Shown: in pieces, positions 46,438-57,439 of the stretch
How the letters are laid out: the number at the start of each line of letters is the position of its first letter
Numbering within the stretch: the stretch's first letter is position 1
NCBI GenBank assembly: GCA_036346355.1
Contig: CM070580.1
Location: 26,765,374 to 26,829,373, forward strand
Source: Rhipidocladum racemiflorum
Taxonomy: Eukaryota; Streptophyta; Magnoliopsida; Poales; Poaceae
DNA length: 64,000 bases
Direction of reading: 5' to 3'
Notes under the pieces: generated by a model
What the model saw: only the letters and a program-made list of their open reading frames with translations
What the model was told of the DNA's origin: nothing
Database searches by the model: none
Made by a program: the position numbers and the translations under genes

Positions 46438-48942
46438 ATGGACGTAGACTCCAACCCCACCGCCGCGAGCAAGCCCACCCAGATGGACATCGAGGACCAG
46501 GCGCGCCGCCGCCGCCCCACTTTCTCCCCTCGGGGATTTCATTTCCTTTTAAAAAAAAAATTGTGACTGTTTCGTGCGCTTGGTATCGGATGTGCGCAGA
46601 CGGACGCGAAAGGGAAGGGGAAGGCGGAGGTGGTGGAGGAAGATGAGGGCAAGGGGAAGGGGAAGAGCGAGGACCTCGCCGACTCCATAGGGAGCCTCTC
46701 CATCGGCCCGGGGCGCACAAACTTCAAGAAGAAGCCGGTGATCATCATCGTCATCGGCATGGCCGGTGCGTCGATTTCGTTTGCCACTGTTCATTTGGCA
46801 TTTTCGTTGTAGGAATCGCCCAACAAACCTGTGATACTTGAGCTGTTGTCGAGTGATTTTGGGATCGGAAGCTTAGGGTTTTGGTCTACGGTGCAGGTAC
46901 GGGGAAGACGACCTTCATGCACCGACTGGTGTGCCACACGCAGGCGTCAAACATGAGGGGTTATGTGCTCAACCTCGATCCCGCTGTGATGACGCTACCA
47001 TTTGGGGCCAACATTGACATCCGTGATACAGTGCGTTACAAGGAGGTCATGAAGGAGTATGGTCTTGGTCCCAATGGCGCTATCCTCACCTCGCTCAACC
47101 TGTTCTCCACCAAGTTCGATGAGTTATGCTTTCTGGCCCATAATCATATATTTCATCTCTTGTTTGAATCAGTTGTGCGGATTGGAATCTGCATGAACAT
47201 ACTCGGAAGTAGTGCAAACTTATAATCGCCAAGTTAAACTGAATGGTAGTGTGTGGTGTATAGGCACCAAGCACTGTGACAGCAACATAAATTATTTCTG
47301 CGCATTCAAGAGTTCACGGATGAGTTGTTAGCTGTTCAATTTCACTTATTTAGATAGTTTTAGGATTTCACATCTACACTGAGATAATATCTTAATTTAT
47401 TGGTCTATTATTAAATTTCTAACCAGAGAGTGAATTGCTCAGTGTTACTCACAATAATATTGTGCAATTTTGATATTCTATTGAACATAAGAAGAATGAT
47501 AAATACATATATGATGGATATGTTTCAGAAATGCCTATTTTCCTATCTAGATATTTTGACAATTTCGATAATTCCATGTAAATTGTTGTAGAAATTGTGC
47601 TTCGATTTAGCTTACTGTAGTGTGTAGAGAAATTTAGTTGATGTCATATGGAATACTTTTTGCCACCCTTGTGTCATTCAGTTAATATGGCACCAAATAT
47701 TTATCCTTACAGGTTATATCTGTTATTGAAAGACGAGCAGACCAGCTGGATTATGTGCTGGTGGACACCCCAGGGCAGATTGAAATCTTCACTTGGTCGG
47801 CTTCAGGAGCTATCATCACTGAAGCTTTTGCATCAACATTTCCAACAGTTGTTGCATATGTAATCGACACCCCCAGATCGACAAACCCTGTAACATTCAT
47901 GAGCAACATGCTTTATGCATGCAGTATTCTCTACAAGACCCGTTTGCCTCTGGTCCTTACATTTAACAAGGTTGATGTAGCCAAGCATGAGTTTGCTCTT
48001 GAGGTATGTATGCCATTTATGATGATTTCAGTTCCTCTGTTGTTGATTCTGTATACTAGTATTGCATTGCAACTACTGTCATAGTATATCCACATCAGTA
48101 CATCACACGTACATTGTGTTTTATGCAGTATGCAATGTCTCTATATTGTGTGTAGTCTTGTTAACGAGTCACGTTTTTCTGCCATGCTGAGGCATACGAT
48201 GCAGCCATGTAGGCTATTTGAACATTTTGAAAATGAAATACACATACTATGTGCTTCTATGACCCGTGTACATGATGTTATTTGCGTAATTTTGGTCCAA
48301 GTGTTGGTTGATATATTAGCCTATTTGTTTTTCACATCTTCGGTGACTGGAGCTTAATGTTTTTTGTTGGACCAGTGGATGGAAGACTTCGAAGCATTTC
48401 AGACAGCTTTGGACTCCGACTCATCGTACTCATCTTCATTTACCCGAAGCCTCTCTCTTGTGCTGGATGAATTTTACAAGAACCTACGTTCTGTCGGAGT
48501 ATCCGCAGTATCTGGCACTGGAGTCGATGCATTTTTTGAGGCTATAGAAGCAAGTGCCAAGGAATATATGGAGAACTACAGGTCTTATCTCAATATTTTG
48601 CTACAATTTCTGAATGAACTATCCATACTAAAACACTTATTACCTATTATTATCTAAATATTTTTCAGGGCTGATCTTGACAAGAGGATTGCTGAAAAGG
48701 AGAGATTAGAGGCTGAGCGTAGGAAGGAGAACATGGCAAAATTGCGAAGAGATATGGAAAAATCTAAAGGACAAACTGTGGTTCTCAGCACTGGTTTGAA
48801 AGACAAAAACCCTGCTTCAGAAATGATGGATGATGCTGATGAGGAGGAAGAGGAGGAAGAGGAGGCAATGGAAGACTTCAGGTTATCAGAAGATGATGAA
48901 GATGAAGGAGAAGATGAGGAAGTGGCTCATTTTGGCTTCTAA
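46438..48942 (+). CDS. GPN1: GPN-loop GTPase 1 (XAB1/QQT2-type), six coding exons
   Basis: Exons: 46438-46500, 46600-46765, 46897-47122 (or 47123), 47713-48003, 48376-48581, 48669-48942; about 408 residues, near the plant family length. The Walker A is GMAGTGKTT, split by intron 2. The diagnostic GPN loop is GPNGAILTSLN, switch II is VDTPGQIE and the base-specifying motif is TFNKVDVAK. The C-terminus is a charged coiled stretch (EKERLEAERRKENMAKLRRD), then an acidic tail ending VAHFGF. GPN1 with its paralogues helps assemble and import RNA polymerase II; in Arabidopsis QQT genes are needed for early embryo division (family knowledge). Oddities: intron 1 has no GT after exon 1 (CAG|GCGCGC, possibly a GC donor). 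At exon 3 the only GT starts one base early, so canonical splicing to 47713 shifts the frame. Both could be sequence errors. Confidence 0.88.
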
Positions 48943-49057
48943 GGTATTGTAATATTTTGCTCCATTTGAATTTGAGATTCCCCTAATGTGCTCAGTTGAG
49001 GGTTTTTAAATCTGAGAAAGGTGTTCCCAATACTTGAATTATAACCCTATTATATCT

Positions 49058-49798
49058 GGGAGGTTTGGAGCTCCCTCAAGCATCCACCTCACCTCCACCT
49101 TCTCTCTCCTCTATTTCGCGAAAAGGTCCTCCGTTTCTTCGAAATTACGTATAGGTCTCTATGTGATTTTCTGTGAGAGGAAAAATAATTTTCCCGCTTC
49201 GCGTTTAGGTCCCTCATTTGGTATTTTACACAGAGAGCCCCCATTAAATGCGAATAACGAACGAGCCCTTTTCTAATTTTTCAAAATAGCGTATAGGTCC
49301 AAAATTATAACAAATAGGTCCCTGTGCTTTACGTTCGGGTCCTTTCTCCGTTTTGCTCGGAAAAAATGTTTTCGTGATCCGTTTTTCCTCCGGAGCATGG
49401 GAAAAATGTTTTCGTTTACCGTTTTCTCTAAGAAAAAAATTGAAAATCCGTTTTTCGTTCGGCGTTTATCCGTTTTTGTTAGAAAAAAATGTTTCGTTAT
49501 TCGTTTTTCCTCCAAAGCATGGGGAAAAATGTTTTACGTCGTTTTTCCTCGTTTTTCGTTTTCTCTTAAAAAAAATGAAAAGATCATTTCATTTTTCGCC
49601 GATCGTTTATCCGTTTTTGTTGGAAAAAAATGATTTCGTTTTTCGTTTTTCCTCCAGAGCATGGGAAAAATTGTTTTACGTCGTTTTTCCTCGTTTTCCT
49701 ACGAAAAAAATGTTCCATGGTCCGTTTTTTCTCCGGAAAAAAACACAAATCCGTTTCCCGTTCACGCGCGCGGCGTGCGCCGCGCGTACCATCCTAGT
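49058..49798 (+). mobile_element. Helitron-type element (3' end clear, 5' end tentative)
   Basis: At 49763-49798 a GC-rich hairpin (GCGCGGCG / CGCCGCGC arms) is followed about 10 bases later by CTAG and then T. This is the structure of a Helitron 3' terminus (hairpin plus CTRR, inserted before T). A matching 5' end should read TC after an A; the best nearby candidate is A|TCTGGGAGG at 49058, but this is a guess. No Rep/helicase protein is present, so the element would be non-autonomous. Confidence 0.6.
49355..49760. repeat. Tandem repeat rich in TTTTTCGTTTT / CCGTTTTTC
   Basis: About three units of roughly 120-150 bp share the words cctcc(g/a)(g/a)agcatggg(g)aaaaatg and ttatccgtttttgtt. They begin near 49387, 49510 and 49650 (the agcatggg word at 49394, 49516 and 49657). 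They lie inside the Helitron candidate. Open frames on both strands here are low complexity. Confidence 0.75.
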
Positions 49799-50052
49799 AT
49801 CTATTACTTAGGATATGAATGTGATTAATATAACGTAGACATGAAACATTTGGCATGGGAGTCAAAGGCATATACCCTTGAAGGGATGGAGGCGCTATAT
49901 ATATATATTCCTACACTTCATTTGTAATTTTGTTGCACATCTGAAATTTTGTCATGGAATGTTACATTGCATCGCTATTTTAATACCCACTTGAGATGTT
50001 AGCGTTCCTCAAAATCAATTTGCAGTTTCTGATGTATTTGCTATCTTGGCAG

Positions 50053-50839
50053 GTGATTGAACAGTGCGTTTACTTGGTGGTGTTCAGAACCCGGTTATAC
50101 TTGGTGTTTGTTTCCAGGTTATTACAGTGGAAATGAAGTGCTGTCAATATCAGTAGTGGGCTGGCAGCCGTTAGTCTGTAAATCAACTCTTGCACTTGCC
50201 AGTGTAGGTGTTGGCAGTGTGTGCCATGGTTTTGAAACCTCGATGTTGAACTTGAATCGCATCGATGAACTGAATTGATTTCTACGAGCTGCTGGTTTGT
50301 ATGAACTGCCTGATCCCCTGCGTGGCAAGGAACGCTGCAGAGCTGATGCCTCGTTTGGAACGCTCGATTTCACGGGAACATTTCAATTACTAAGGGAATC
50401 ATTGGAAAATCCCGTAGGACCTAAATGAGTTCAGTCCTTGATTTGTTGATTGTTTTGACATGCTTGCAGAAAATTGGCCTGCCATTAGGAAAACAGACTT
50501 GTTAGTTGTGAGAACCGATCTGGGGTTAGACCGACCCTATGCCCTCTTGGATGTCGAAGATAGATATCCTGTTCAAGCATTTGCCCAACAGAACAAAAGG
50601 TACTCGAACGAGAATTTGCATTTTGGGTGTTGTCCATTATGTCTGTTCCACTTTCCAGCAAGGAAACAAAGGCCCTTCCCCAAACGAGAGTCCGAGGCAG
50701 AGAGATCCAAGCAGCCTGCCAAAGGCCTAGTGGGCTGTGCACATCCCCCTCTCGGTCTTCCCGAGCTGGAGCCCACTCAATAACGAGGCCACAGCCCACA
50801 CCACGTCTCCAATCCCCCGACGGCCACGCCATCCCGTTA
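50053..50839 (+). other. Probable last exon of the GPN1 3' UTR, then intergenic
   Basis: If the UTR intron is real, the final non-coding exon begins at 50053. From about 50460 the sequence is GC-richer with open frames on both strands and no recognised domain. Confidence 0.35.
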
Positions 50840-51390
50840 GAGCATCTCCAGCAGAACCCCTAAACCAGCCTCTGAACCTTAAAATAGGGAGTGTAGTAAA
50901 AAAAAACAGATCCAGCAGGGCCCCAACTCAAGTCTCTAAAATTAGGAGGCCCCTAAATTTGCCTCCTCAGCCTCAATTCCTATGGACACGAGTACATCTA
51001 TTATTGAAGACAGAGAAATACATGAGAAGCTTCGAGATGATTTTATTGAGCATTTGTGGGCAATTCACAGCGTTTCGTAGTTTGATTTATTAATCGGAGT
51101 TTCTATTTATCTATTTATCATGTTTTGAAAATTTTAAATTTAAATTTGAAATATCATGTTTTTAAATTGTAAATGTTAATATGCTTATGTTTTATGTATT
51201 ACAAATATTTTTATTGAATTTTAGTGGTGTCAAATGAAGATTATACATAGCGGATATATCAAAATAGGAGAAAAAATAAAATAGGGGTTGAGATTTAGGG
51301 GCTGTTGCTGAACTTGTGCTCTAAAAATAGGGCCTCAAAAAATAGGGGGAGTCCCTAAATCTGTTTTATGGGCCCTTGCTGGAGATGCTC
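50840..51390. mobile_element. PIF/Harbinger-like MITE (551 bp)
   Basis: Perfect 14-bp inverted repeats GAGCATCTCCAGCA / TGCTGGAGATGCTC, flanked by TTA on both sides (50837-50839 and 51391-51393). The interior is AT-rich with inverted words such as cccctaaatttg ... gatttaggggct. These ends are common in grass and other plant MITEs near genes. Confidence 0.88.
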
Positions 51391-51393
51391 TTA

Positions 51394-51668
51394 GGAATGG
51401 GCATTCAGGTAAATCGGTTTGGTTTTTTCGGTTTAAAAAAAATCGGCTTTTGGAAAATAACAACCAATTCTCAAGTCAAAAATGGAAAACTAACTAATTT
51501 AGCGAAAATAACTCGGATCGGTTATTTCAGGGTTTCGATAAAACCGAAAAATGATACCAGCAAGAAAGTTAATAAGCAGTATAAGATAAAACCTCAATAT
51601 GTCCAACAAGAATGTCAATAAACAGCATACGAATAAAAGGACGACACAGTTTTATTGTTTTAGGCACT
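51394..51668. other. No gene; possible hAT-like end
   Basis: Starts ggaatgggcattcagg, followed by repeated cggtt/tcggtt words, which resembles the terminal region of a hAT-like element, but no other end was found. Confidence 0.3.
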
Positions 51669-51676
51669 ACTATAGA

Positions 51677-51927
51677 CAAGGGCGGAAGTACATTGAGCTG
51701 CTCGGTGTCACAGGACACCGGGTCAAAAAAAACATTAGTGTATATTAGTTTATATAAAAAAATTATTGTATATTAGTTTATATATATATAGTATATATGA
51801 ACCCTCTTGATCTAAATATTGTGACACCGGGAGGCAAATAACAAGCAAATGGTAAGAATAATAAGTTGTTATTAAATATATGATGAAGTGATGAACTCTG
51901 ATGATTTTTTCTCTAGCTCCGCCCCTG
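51677..51927. mobile_element. hAT-type MITE (251 bp) with 8-bp target duplication
   Basis: Ends CAAGGGCGGA and TCCGCCCCTG form a 10-bp inverted repeat with one mismatch. The flanks carry an identical 8-bp duplication ACTATAGA (51669-51676 and 51928-51935). Non-autonomous. Confidence 0.88.
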
Positions 51928-52112
51928 ACTATAGAGTCCAATTTAAACCTTAATCTACAAACTTTGTTCCAAACAGAACTTAAATTAATACGAAGACAAC
52001 TCTACCAACTAAACGCTGACATTGGTGATCAGACTTTGATTCAAACGCCCAGCTTCAGCAACATAGTTCTTGGTGTAAGGATGCTGTCAAAGAGAACTGT
52101 TAGATTTGGTTG

Positions 52113-52289
52113 GAGATTATTGGAGTTCTGCTAAATGATCAACTTAAGGAGCATGATGCTCAAGCTTCTACAAAGATATCAACAGAGAAGCCACTTACTC
52201 TTCTCAAGAAATCCTGGAATGGAAAGACATTCTTCCGAGCTCTGGAAAAGGAATTTCAGTTCATGAGCTCGATTAGCTGCTGCTAATAT
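52113..52289 (+). other. Short exon-like open frame, unidentified
   Basis: A 58-codon open stretch that includes NDQLKEHDAQASTKI, LTLLKKSWNGKTFF and ALEKEFQFMSS, then a stop. Its composition is protein-like rather than repeat-like, and it could be the last exon of a lost or captured gene. It has no start codon and I do not recognise the family. Upstream in the same frame there is a stop at about 52101. Confidence 0.25.
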
Positions 52290-52886
52290 TTGTAAAGTTT
52301 CACACAACCATAGTGTCCCCCTGTTGCTATCATGTCAATCAATATATCTTATCTCAGTTTTTTTCTTTCGCAAATAGCATAGGATCAAGTAGCTTCAGTG
52401 TTGTTACTTAGAAGCTTAGAAGTTCCAGTGTTATTAATACAGCACTCGTTTTGGTTTCCTATAGATTCTATCATGTAAAGAATTTACAAAACCGATAGCA
52501 TCATTCCACTAATTTTCAGAAAGCACATCTTTTGTCAAAATGGCATTTTGGCAGACCAGCCACAAGAATATTTTAACCATGGTCCATGATAGGGATTTTT
52601 GCCCTCCATAAAATCTTGAAGAGACCATTACTTTGGACAGTGTGAATCATTTTAGCGAAACTATCAGCATTTAGATTAAAAAGGAAAGGAGACAGCATAC
52701 AGATACAGATTCACCATACCACAACCGAATGCAAATAACCAATAATACTATAGAAATTGTTTGGAATCTCACCTAGATTTAGGAAGTAGTCTCACTAGGT
52801 TTGGTGATGGAATTAGATTTGGAGTTTGCATTGGACGAATTGACAACATCTTATTATAGCTAAAATGGAATAAAATCAATCGATAT

Positions 52887-53545
52887 TCAATTTTCATGAT
52901 GAACAAGAAAGATATAATTAAAGGTGTCAATTAGTAAAATAATTTTTCTATTTACTTTCCTCAATTTTGGCCAAATCCATTGGATCTTCTTCAATATTGA
53001 TAGGAAGGGATTGTTGTAATCAATCATGTGTGCAAAGCAAGCATTGGACCATAAAAGGCGTGAGTGAGCTCCTAAAGTCATCGAGGACATGCCCCCCTTG
53101 CTAAAAGCCAACTCAGATGCAATTGTTGATATAGGAACTGCTAACGCATCACGAGCTAAACGAGACAATATTGAAAATCTAGGAGAATTGCACTTCCACC
53201 ATTCAAGAATATCAAAATCATCGTTATCTTCTTCATTCTCTTCACCAAGGTATTTCTCAAGTTCAGATTTGTTGGTGCCAATTTCACTATTGCTCATCAT
53301 CATCTTTTCAGCAATTAGGGACTTCATCAACCTACTGCTTCTTTCTGTAGGTTCTTGCGAATCATTGGATTGCAGTGTCTTATCACTTGGAGCATACAAT
53401 TTTCTATACTCATTGAACAAAGAACGAAAATAATCATTCATATTATTCCAAACTTCCTTTCCTTCTTGTTCACTAAACATCTCCAAAGTAACTATACTTG
53501 TGTGATTAGATAGCTTGTATCTTGGATCAAAAGCTATAGCAATAA
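52887..53545 (-). pseudogene. hAT transposase C-terminal fragment
   Basis: Minus strand. It begins near 53545 with IAIAFDPRYKLSNHTS (the hAT LDPRYK block), then a MEMFSEQEGKEVWNNM segment. The conserved dimerisation domain follows: ELEKYLGEENEEDNDDFDIL, EWWKCNSPRFSILSRLARD and AVPISTIASELAFSKGG. The tail is open to a stop at 52887. The N-terminal zinc finger and most of the catalytic core are missing. The fragment is open for 199 codons, longer than the remnant at 1-1.1 kb, and the two do not overlap enough to say whether they belong to one family. Confidence 0.85.
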
Positions 53546-53584
53546 AGAGGGAGAATTGATGATTTACCCGTTTTTAGTTGATGC

Positions 53585-53671
53585 AATTAATCATTTGCCC
53601 CGTATATCTTACTGACATGTGGCCTTAGGACCCGTATGTCAGTGAGACATCACAGGGCAAATGATCAATGG
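53585..53671. mobile_element. Short hairpin, MITE-like
   Basis: Left arm ATTAATCATTTGCCCC ... CTTACTGACATG pairs with right arm CGTATGTCAGTGAG ... GGGCAAATGATCAAT, giving an imperfect hairpin of about 87 bp. A further gggcaaataattaatt word lies just to the right (about 53691). It is likely a small MITE or its end; the target duplication is unclear. Confidence 0.5.
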
Positions 53672-53761
53672 CACAAGTAAATGAGGGCAAATAATTAATT
53701 ATTCCCAAAAAAAATGAGCATGTGAAAGCATCTAGGCCCCCTAATAATTATTTAAATTATT

Positions 53762-55141
53762 TGTTGGGTTTTGGTGCTTGATGATCAACTAAATCAGCCG
53801 TGATCAAGATTAAGGTTTCATTACTCTTAGTTCTTTGGCTTGTAAGTCATTTCAAGTCTTTTTAGATAAGGTTTTCCTTTTCCTTTTAACCGTACTATAA
53901 AGAGGGACTATGCACAAGTTCAAATTCTTGGTTCCTAGGATTTCTCTTTAAAACAACTTGGGGCTTAAGCTAAATCATTTCAGATTCCTTTTTAACGTGT
54001 TTGAGTTCATATCCCTTTCAAATCAAATTCTAACAGAACTCAAACCGAGCGTTTCCCATTTACAACGGACCAAGTTTTTGGGTCGATTTGCTTGTGTTTT
54101 CCTTGAAACCATCTCGAGTGCATTAAAGCTACAACGGACCAAAAAAAAATCTTCCATTTACAAATGCACCATCTTTTGGGTCCAATGTAAACATAAAACT
54201 TAATGGTTTTGTTGTTCAATCAAATTCCCTTGTTGGTATATAACCAAGTAAGTTTACCTTCCGCGACGGACCAAGTTTTTCGGTCCGTCAGAACTTGTTC
54301 TTCAATAACTCTCAACGGACCATTCCTTACTCAAATCTTAGGTACGACGGACCAACTCTTCTTGGTCCGAATGAGATGCTTTTTCGCTGGTTTGGGTCCG
54401 TAGTACATTGAGCCTCTTGCTTATTTTATCAACCCTTGTCAGATACAATCATTTTGAGTTGTCTTTTCAGTCTGACATTGGCAAACGGCTACCTGTTGCC
54501 AATAACGGCTATTTGCTTCCTGTAGCCTATTTAAACAGTTTAGAGGCTCTTCCAAAATAGAACTTTTTACATCTCTTTGACATCTAGCATCCCAAAAGCT
54601 CAAAAGCCCTCAAAGAGATCAAGCTCAACTCTGAAAACAAAAACCTACTTTCTTACAGCTCCAAGAAAAGTCTAGTTAGTAGTTTCTAGTAAACCAAGAG
54701 ACAGGGCTTGTGGATAGTCTATTACTCTTGGAACTAGCTGTTCCTAGACGGTTTTCTGGTGGTTGTAGTGCGACCTGTCCAACCGTGATTGTGGAAGGCC
54801 ACTGTCTTTGTGAGAGGTTTGGACTCACCTCACCGGAGTGGTAAAGAGTCACTTTAGTGACAAATCCAGTTACTCTGTTGAGAGTCCTTTGGTGGAGCAA
54901 CACTTCAGGAAGTGCTCCAACGGGACGTAGGAGATTTATCTCTGAACCTCGGTGAAAAATTCGCTTGTCTCTGCTTCTGTTGTTTGCTTTAGCTCGTTTC
55001 TCTATTATCTGTTACTTGTTCAGTGCTCCTTGTTGCTCATCCTTTTTACTTCCTAAGTTCCTTTCTTTAAAAAACTGCTAAGTTGTCTAAATTGATAAAA
55101 TTGCCTATTCACCCCCCCTCTAGGCCATACCGTTCCTTTCA
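53762..55141 (+). repeat. 5' LTR of the Copia element
   Basis: TGTTGGG ... CCTTTCA, 1380 bp. A promoter-like TATTTAAA box lies near 54528. The inner part repeats the word acggacca(a) six or more times between 54066 and 54370 (acggaccaagttttt, acggaccaaaaaa, acggaccattcc). Confidence 0.8.
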
Positions 55142-55143
55142 AG

Positions 55144-55155
55144 TGGTATCAGAGC
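55144..55155 (+). promoter_or_regulatory. Primer-binding site (tRNA-Met)
   Basis: TGGTATCAGAGC, a perfect match to the common plant retroelement primer site, two bases after the LTR. Confidence 0.92.
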
Positions 55156-55191
55156 AGGTTTTACCCTGTTCAAGCTTAATCAGCTTGGGTA

Positions 55192-57425
55192 ATGGCCGAG
55201 GGAAATGGGTCAGCTACTGTTAGTGTAGGAAGGGTTCCTGTTTTTGATGGCACAAATTATGCTTACTGGAAAATTCGCATGAGATGTTATCTTGAGGTCA
55301 GCTTGATATGACGTTTGGAGAGTTACTGAAAAACCTTTACCTCCACGTGTCATACCCGAGGGACAATCCTCTTCCTCAGAACCCACACCTGGGGAAATTA
55401 AAAACATGCAATATGATGCTCAGGCTAGAAATGCTATATTCTCCTGTCTTAGCATAGAAGTTTTTGATAGAGTGAGTAATTTGTCTACTGCTTATGATAT
55501 TTGGACTACTCTACAAGAAATTCATGAAGGTACCTCTGATGTGAAAGAAGAAAAATATTTTGTTGTTAGAGAAAAGTTTGATCAGTTCAAAATGCTTCCT
55601 CATGAAAATGCCAATGATATGTTTTCTAGACTTAATCCTATTGTCAATGAACTTAAGGGTCTTGGTACTAAGGTTGATGATGTGGAAGTTTGCAGGAAAA
55701 TGATAAGGGTGCTGCCTCGTGCCTATCACAGCTTGATAACTTATCTATCAAACAGTGGAGATCTCAAAAAATTGACACCCTCTTGAGTTACTAGGAAAGA
55801 TTTCTCAAGACATGAACTTACTTTGGCTGAAGAAGATGCACCCAAGAAGAAATCTATTGCTCTCAAGGCCAAAGAAAATGTACAAGAGTCATCCAGTGAA
55901 GAAGATGATAATTCAAGCTGTGAAGAGGACGAGGATGTCAAGAAACTAGCTCTACTTATGAGATCGGCAAACAAAATCATGAGGAGAGTTAATGCCAGAG
56001 AGAGGAAAGGTATATAATCAGTTCTCCAAGAAAAATCCTTTCTCTAATATCACCTGTTTTGAGTGCAATGAAAAGGGACACATAGCTGCTCGATGTCCAA
56101 ACAAGAGCAAGAAGAAGGGCAAGGGCAAGGGCAAAGATGAAGAAACCGAAGAAAATGCCTACAACAGTCGCAAAAAGGTTCATCACAGAAAGAAGTTCTC
56201 CAAGAAACATTGGAGAAAGGGAAAGAAGGAGGCACATATTGGTGAATGGGTCTCAGATGAAGAAAGTTCAAGTGATGAATCCTCTTCTTCCTCCTCTGAT
56301 GATGAAGATGGTTCAAGGTCTAAGGGGTTACTGGATCGCTTTGGATGAATCTACTCCACCTTCACCTTCTCTGTCATTTTGTCTTATGGCAAGAGGTGAT
56401 GAGGACAAGGTAAATGATTCTCCTTCTTATGATGATCTAGTAGAGATCATTAAAGAGCTTAATGATGCCTTGTGTGCTAAAACTTCTAAGGATAAAGCTC
56501 TTAAGAAAACTATTGCCAGCTTAAATAATGATAATGACTTGCTTATTTCTAAAATCAAGACTCTTGAGTCTAAGTATGAAGAAGTGCAAGACAAGTTTCA
56601 CTGTTTGGAGATTAGCCATAATGAGCTCAATATTGTTCATGATAATCTCACTCTTGCTCATAATGATCTTGTCATCAATCATGATTTACTTACATTTGCT
56701 CATGATTCCTTGAATGCAACTCATATATTACTTGTTAAGACTCATGATGATTTGCTTGTCAAATACTGTGAAATAGAAATGAGTAAAGAATTAACTACAG
56801 GCAAATCAAAGAATGTTTCCGCTCATGATAAATCTATTACCTGTGATTTGACTTGTGATGAAAATCCTATTGCTAGCTCTTCCTGCATGCTTAATGACAA
56901 TCATAGAAATGCTCTGTGTGCTGAAAGTCTCATGTTGGAAAATCAAGAGCTAAAGTCAAAAATTGCTAAATTTGACAAAGGGCTTGAAAAATGTTTTCTT
57001 GGAAGTGTCACTCTTGATAAAATTCTTGGAGAGCAAAAAGTCACCTTGGGCAAAAGAGGCATTGGATATAAAACAGAAAATGTGCCCAAGAAGGATTATT
57101 TGCCGAAATCCAAGATAAATTTTGTCAAGAAAAGCACTAAGTGCTGCTACTGTCATAGATTTGACCACAGTTCAAATGTATGTGTGTTTGCTAGCACGCC
57201 AGAAACAAAGGCTAAAAAAACTGTTTGGTTGATGCTCACTACATGTTATTTAAAGATTTTAGGGGAAAAATGAATGTGAAATTTGTCGGCCCCTCTAATC
57301 TTGATAGGAAGCTTAAAGCTGTTTGGGTGCCCAAATCTTTACTTGTTAATCCTTTTGGCCCCAAAATTGTTGAAACTAACATTCATGGACCCAAAAGCAT
57401 TTGGGTACCTAAAATCAAGAAATGA
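55192..57425 (+). pseudogene. gag region of the Copia element
   Basis: Starts MAEGNGSATVSVGRVPVFDG with TNYAYWKIRMRCYL, the N-terminal block of Copia gag. A frame break near 55300 is followed by an open stretch with AYDIWTTLQEIHEG and EKFDQFKMLPHENANDMFSR (UBN2/gag domain) to about 55786. The zinc knuckle CFECNEKGHIAARC lies at about 56058-56100, followed by Lys-rich and acidic Ser-rich tails. A long coiled-coil-like region (about 56390-57000) repeats words such as HDNLTLAHNDLVINHDLLTF. A second Cys-rich motif CCYCHRFDHSSNVC is at about 57141-57182. Two knuckles separated by a coiled coil is a SIRE-type arrangement. Confidence 0.8.
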
Positions 57426-57439
57426 TTGTGTCTATTTAG

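Larger units (their letters stand above)
48943..50052 (+). other. Probable 3'-UTR intron of GPN1
   Basis: The stop codon is followed at once by a donor-like TAAG|GTATTG, and a good acceptor (cttggcag) lies at 50045-50052, so the 3' UTR may contain an intron of about 1.1 kb. It holds a Helitron end and TTTTTCG-rich tandem repeats. Inferred from splice words only. Confidence 0.4.

Noticed and set aside
46228..46720. Minus-strand and alternate-frame open frames at the GPN1 5' end
   Set aside because: GC-rich leader and first exons of GPN1 read in wrong frames.
49273..49811. Phe/Lys/Arg-rich frames on both strands
   Set aside because: Translation of TTTTTCG/GAAAAA tandem repeats in the Helitron candidate.
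53089..53433. Plus-strand 114-codon frame
   Set aside because: Lies opposite the hAT dimerisation domain; only the minus strand shows family motifs.
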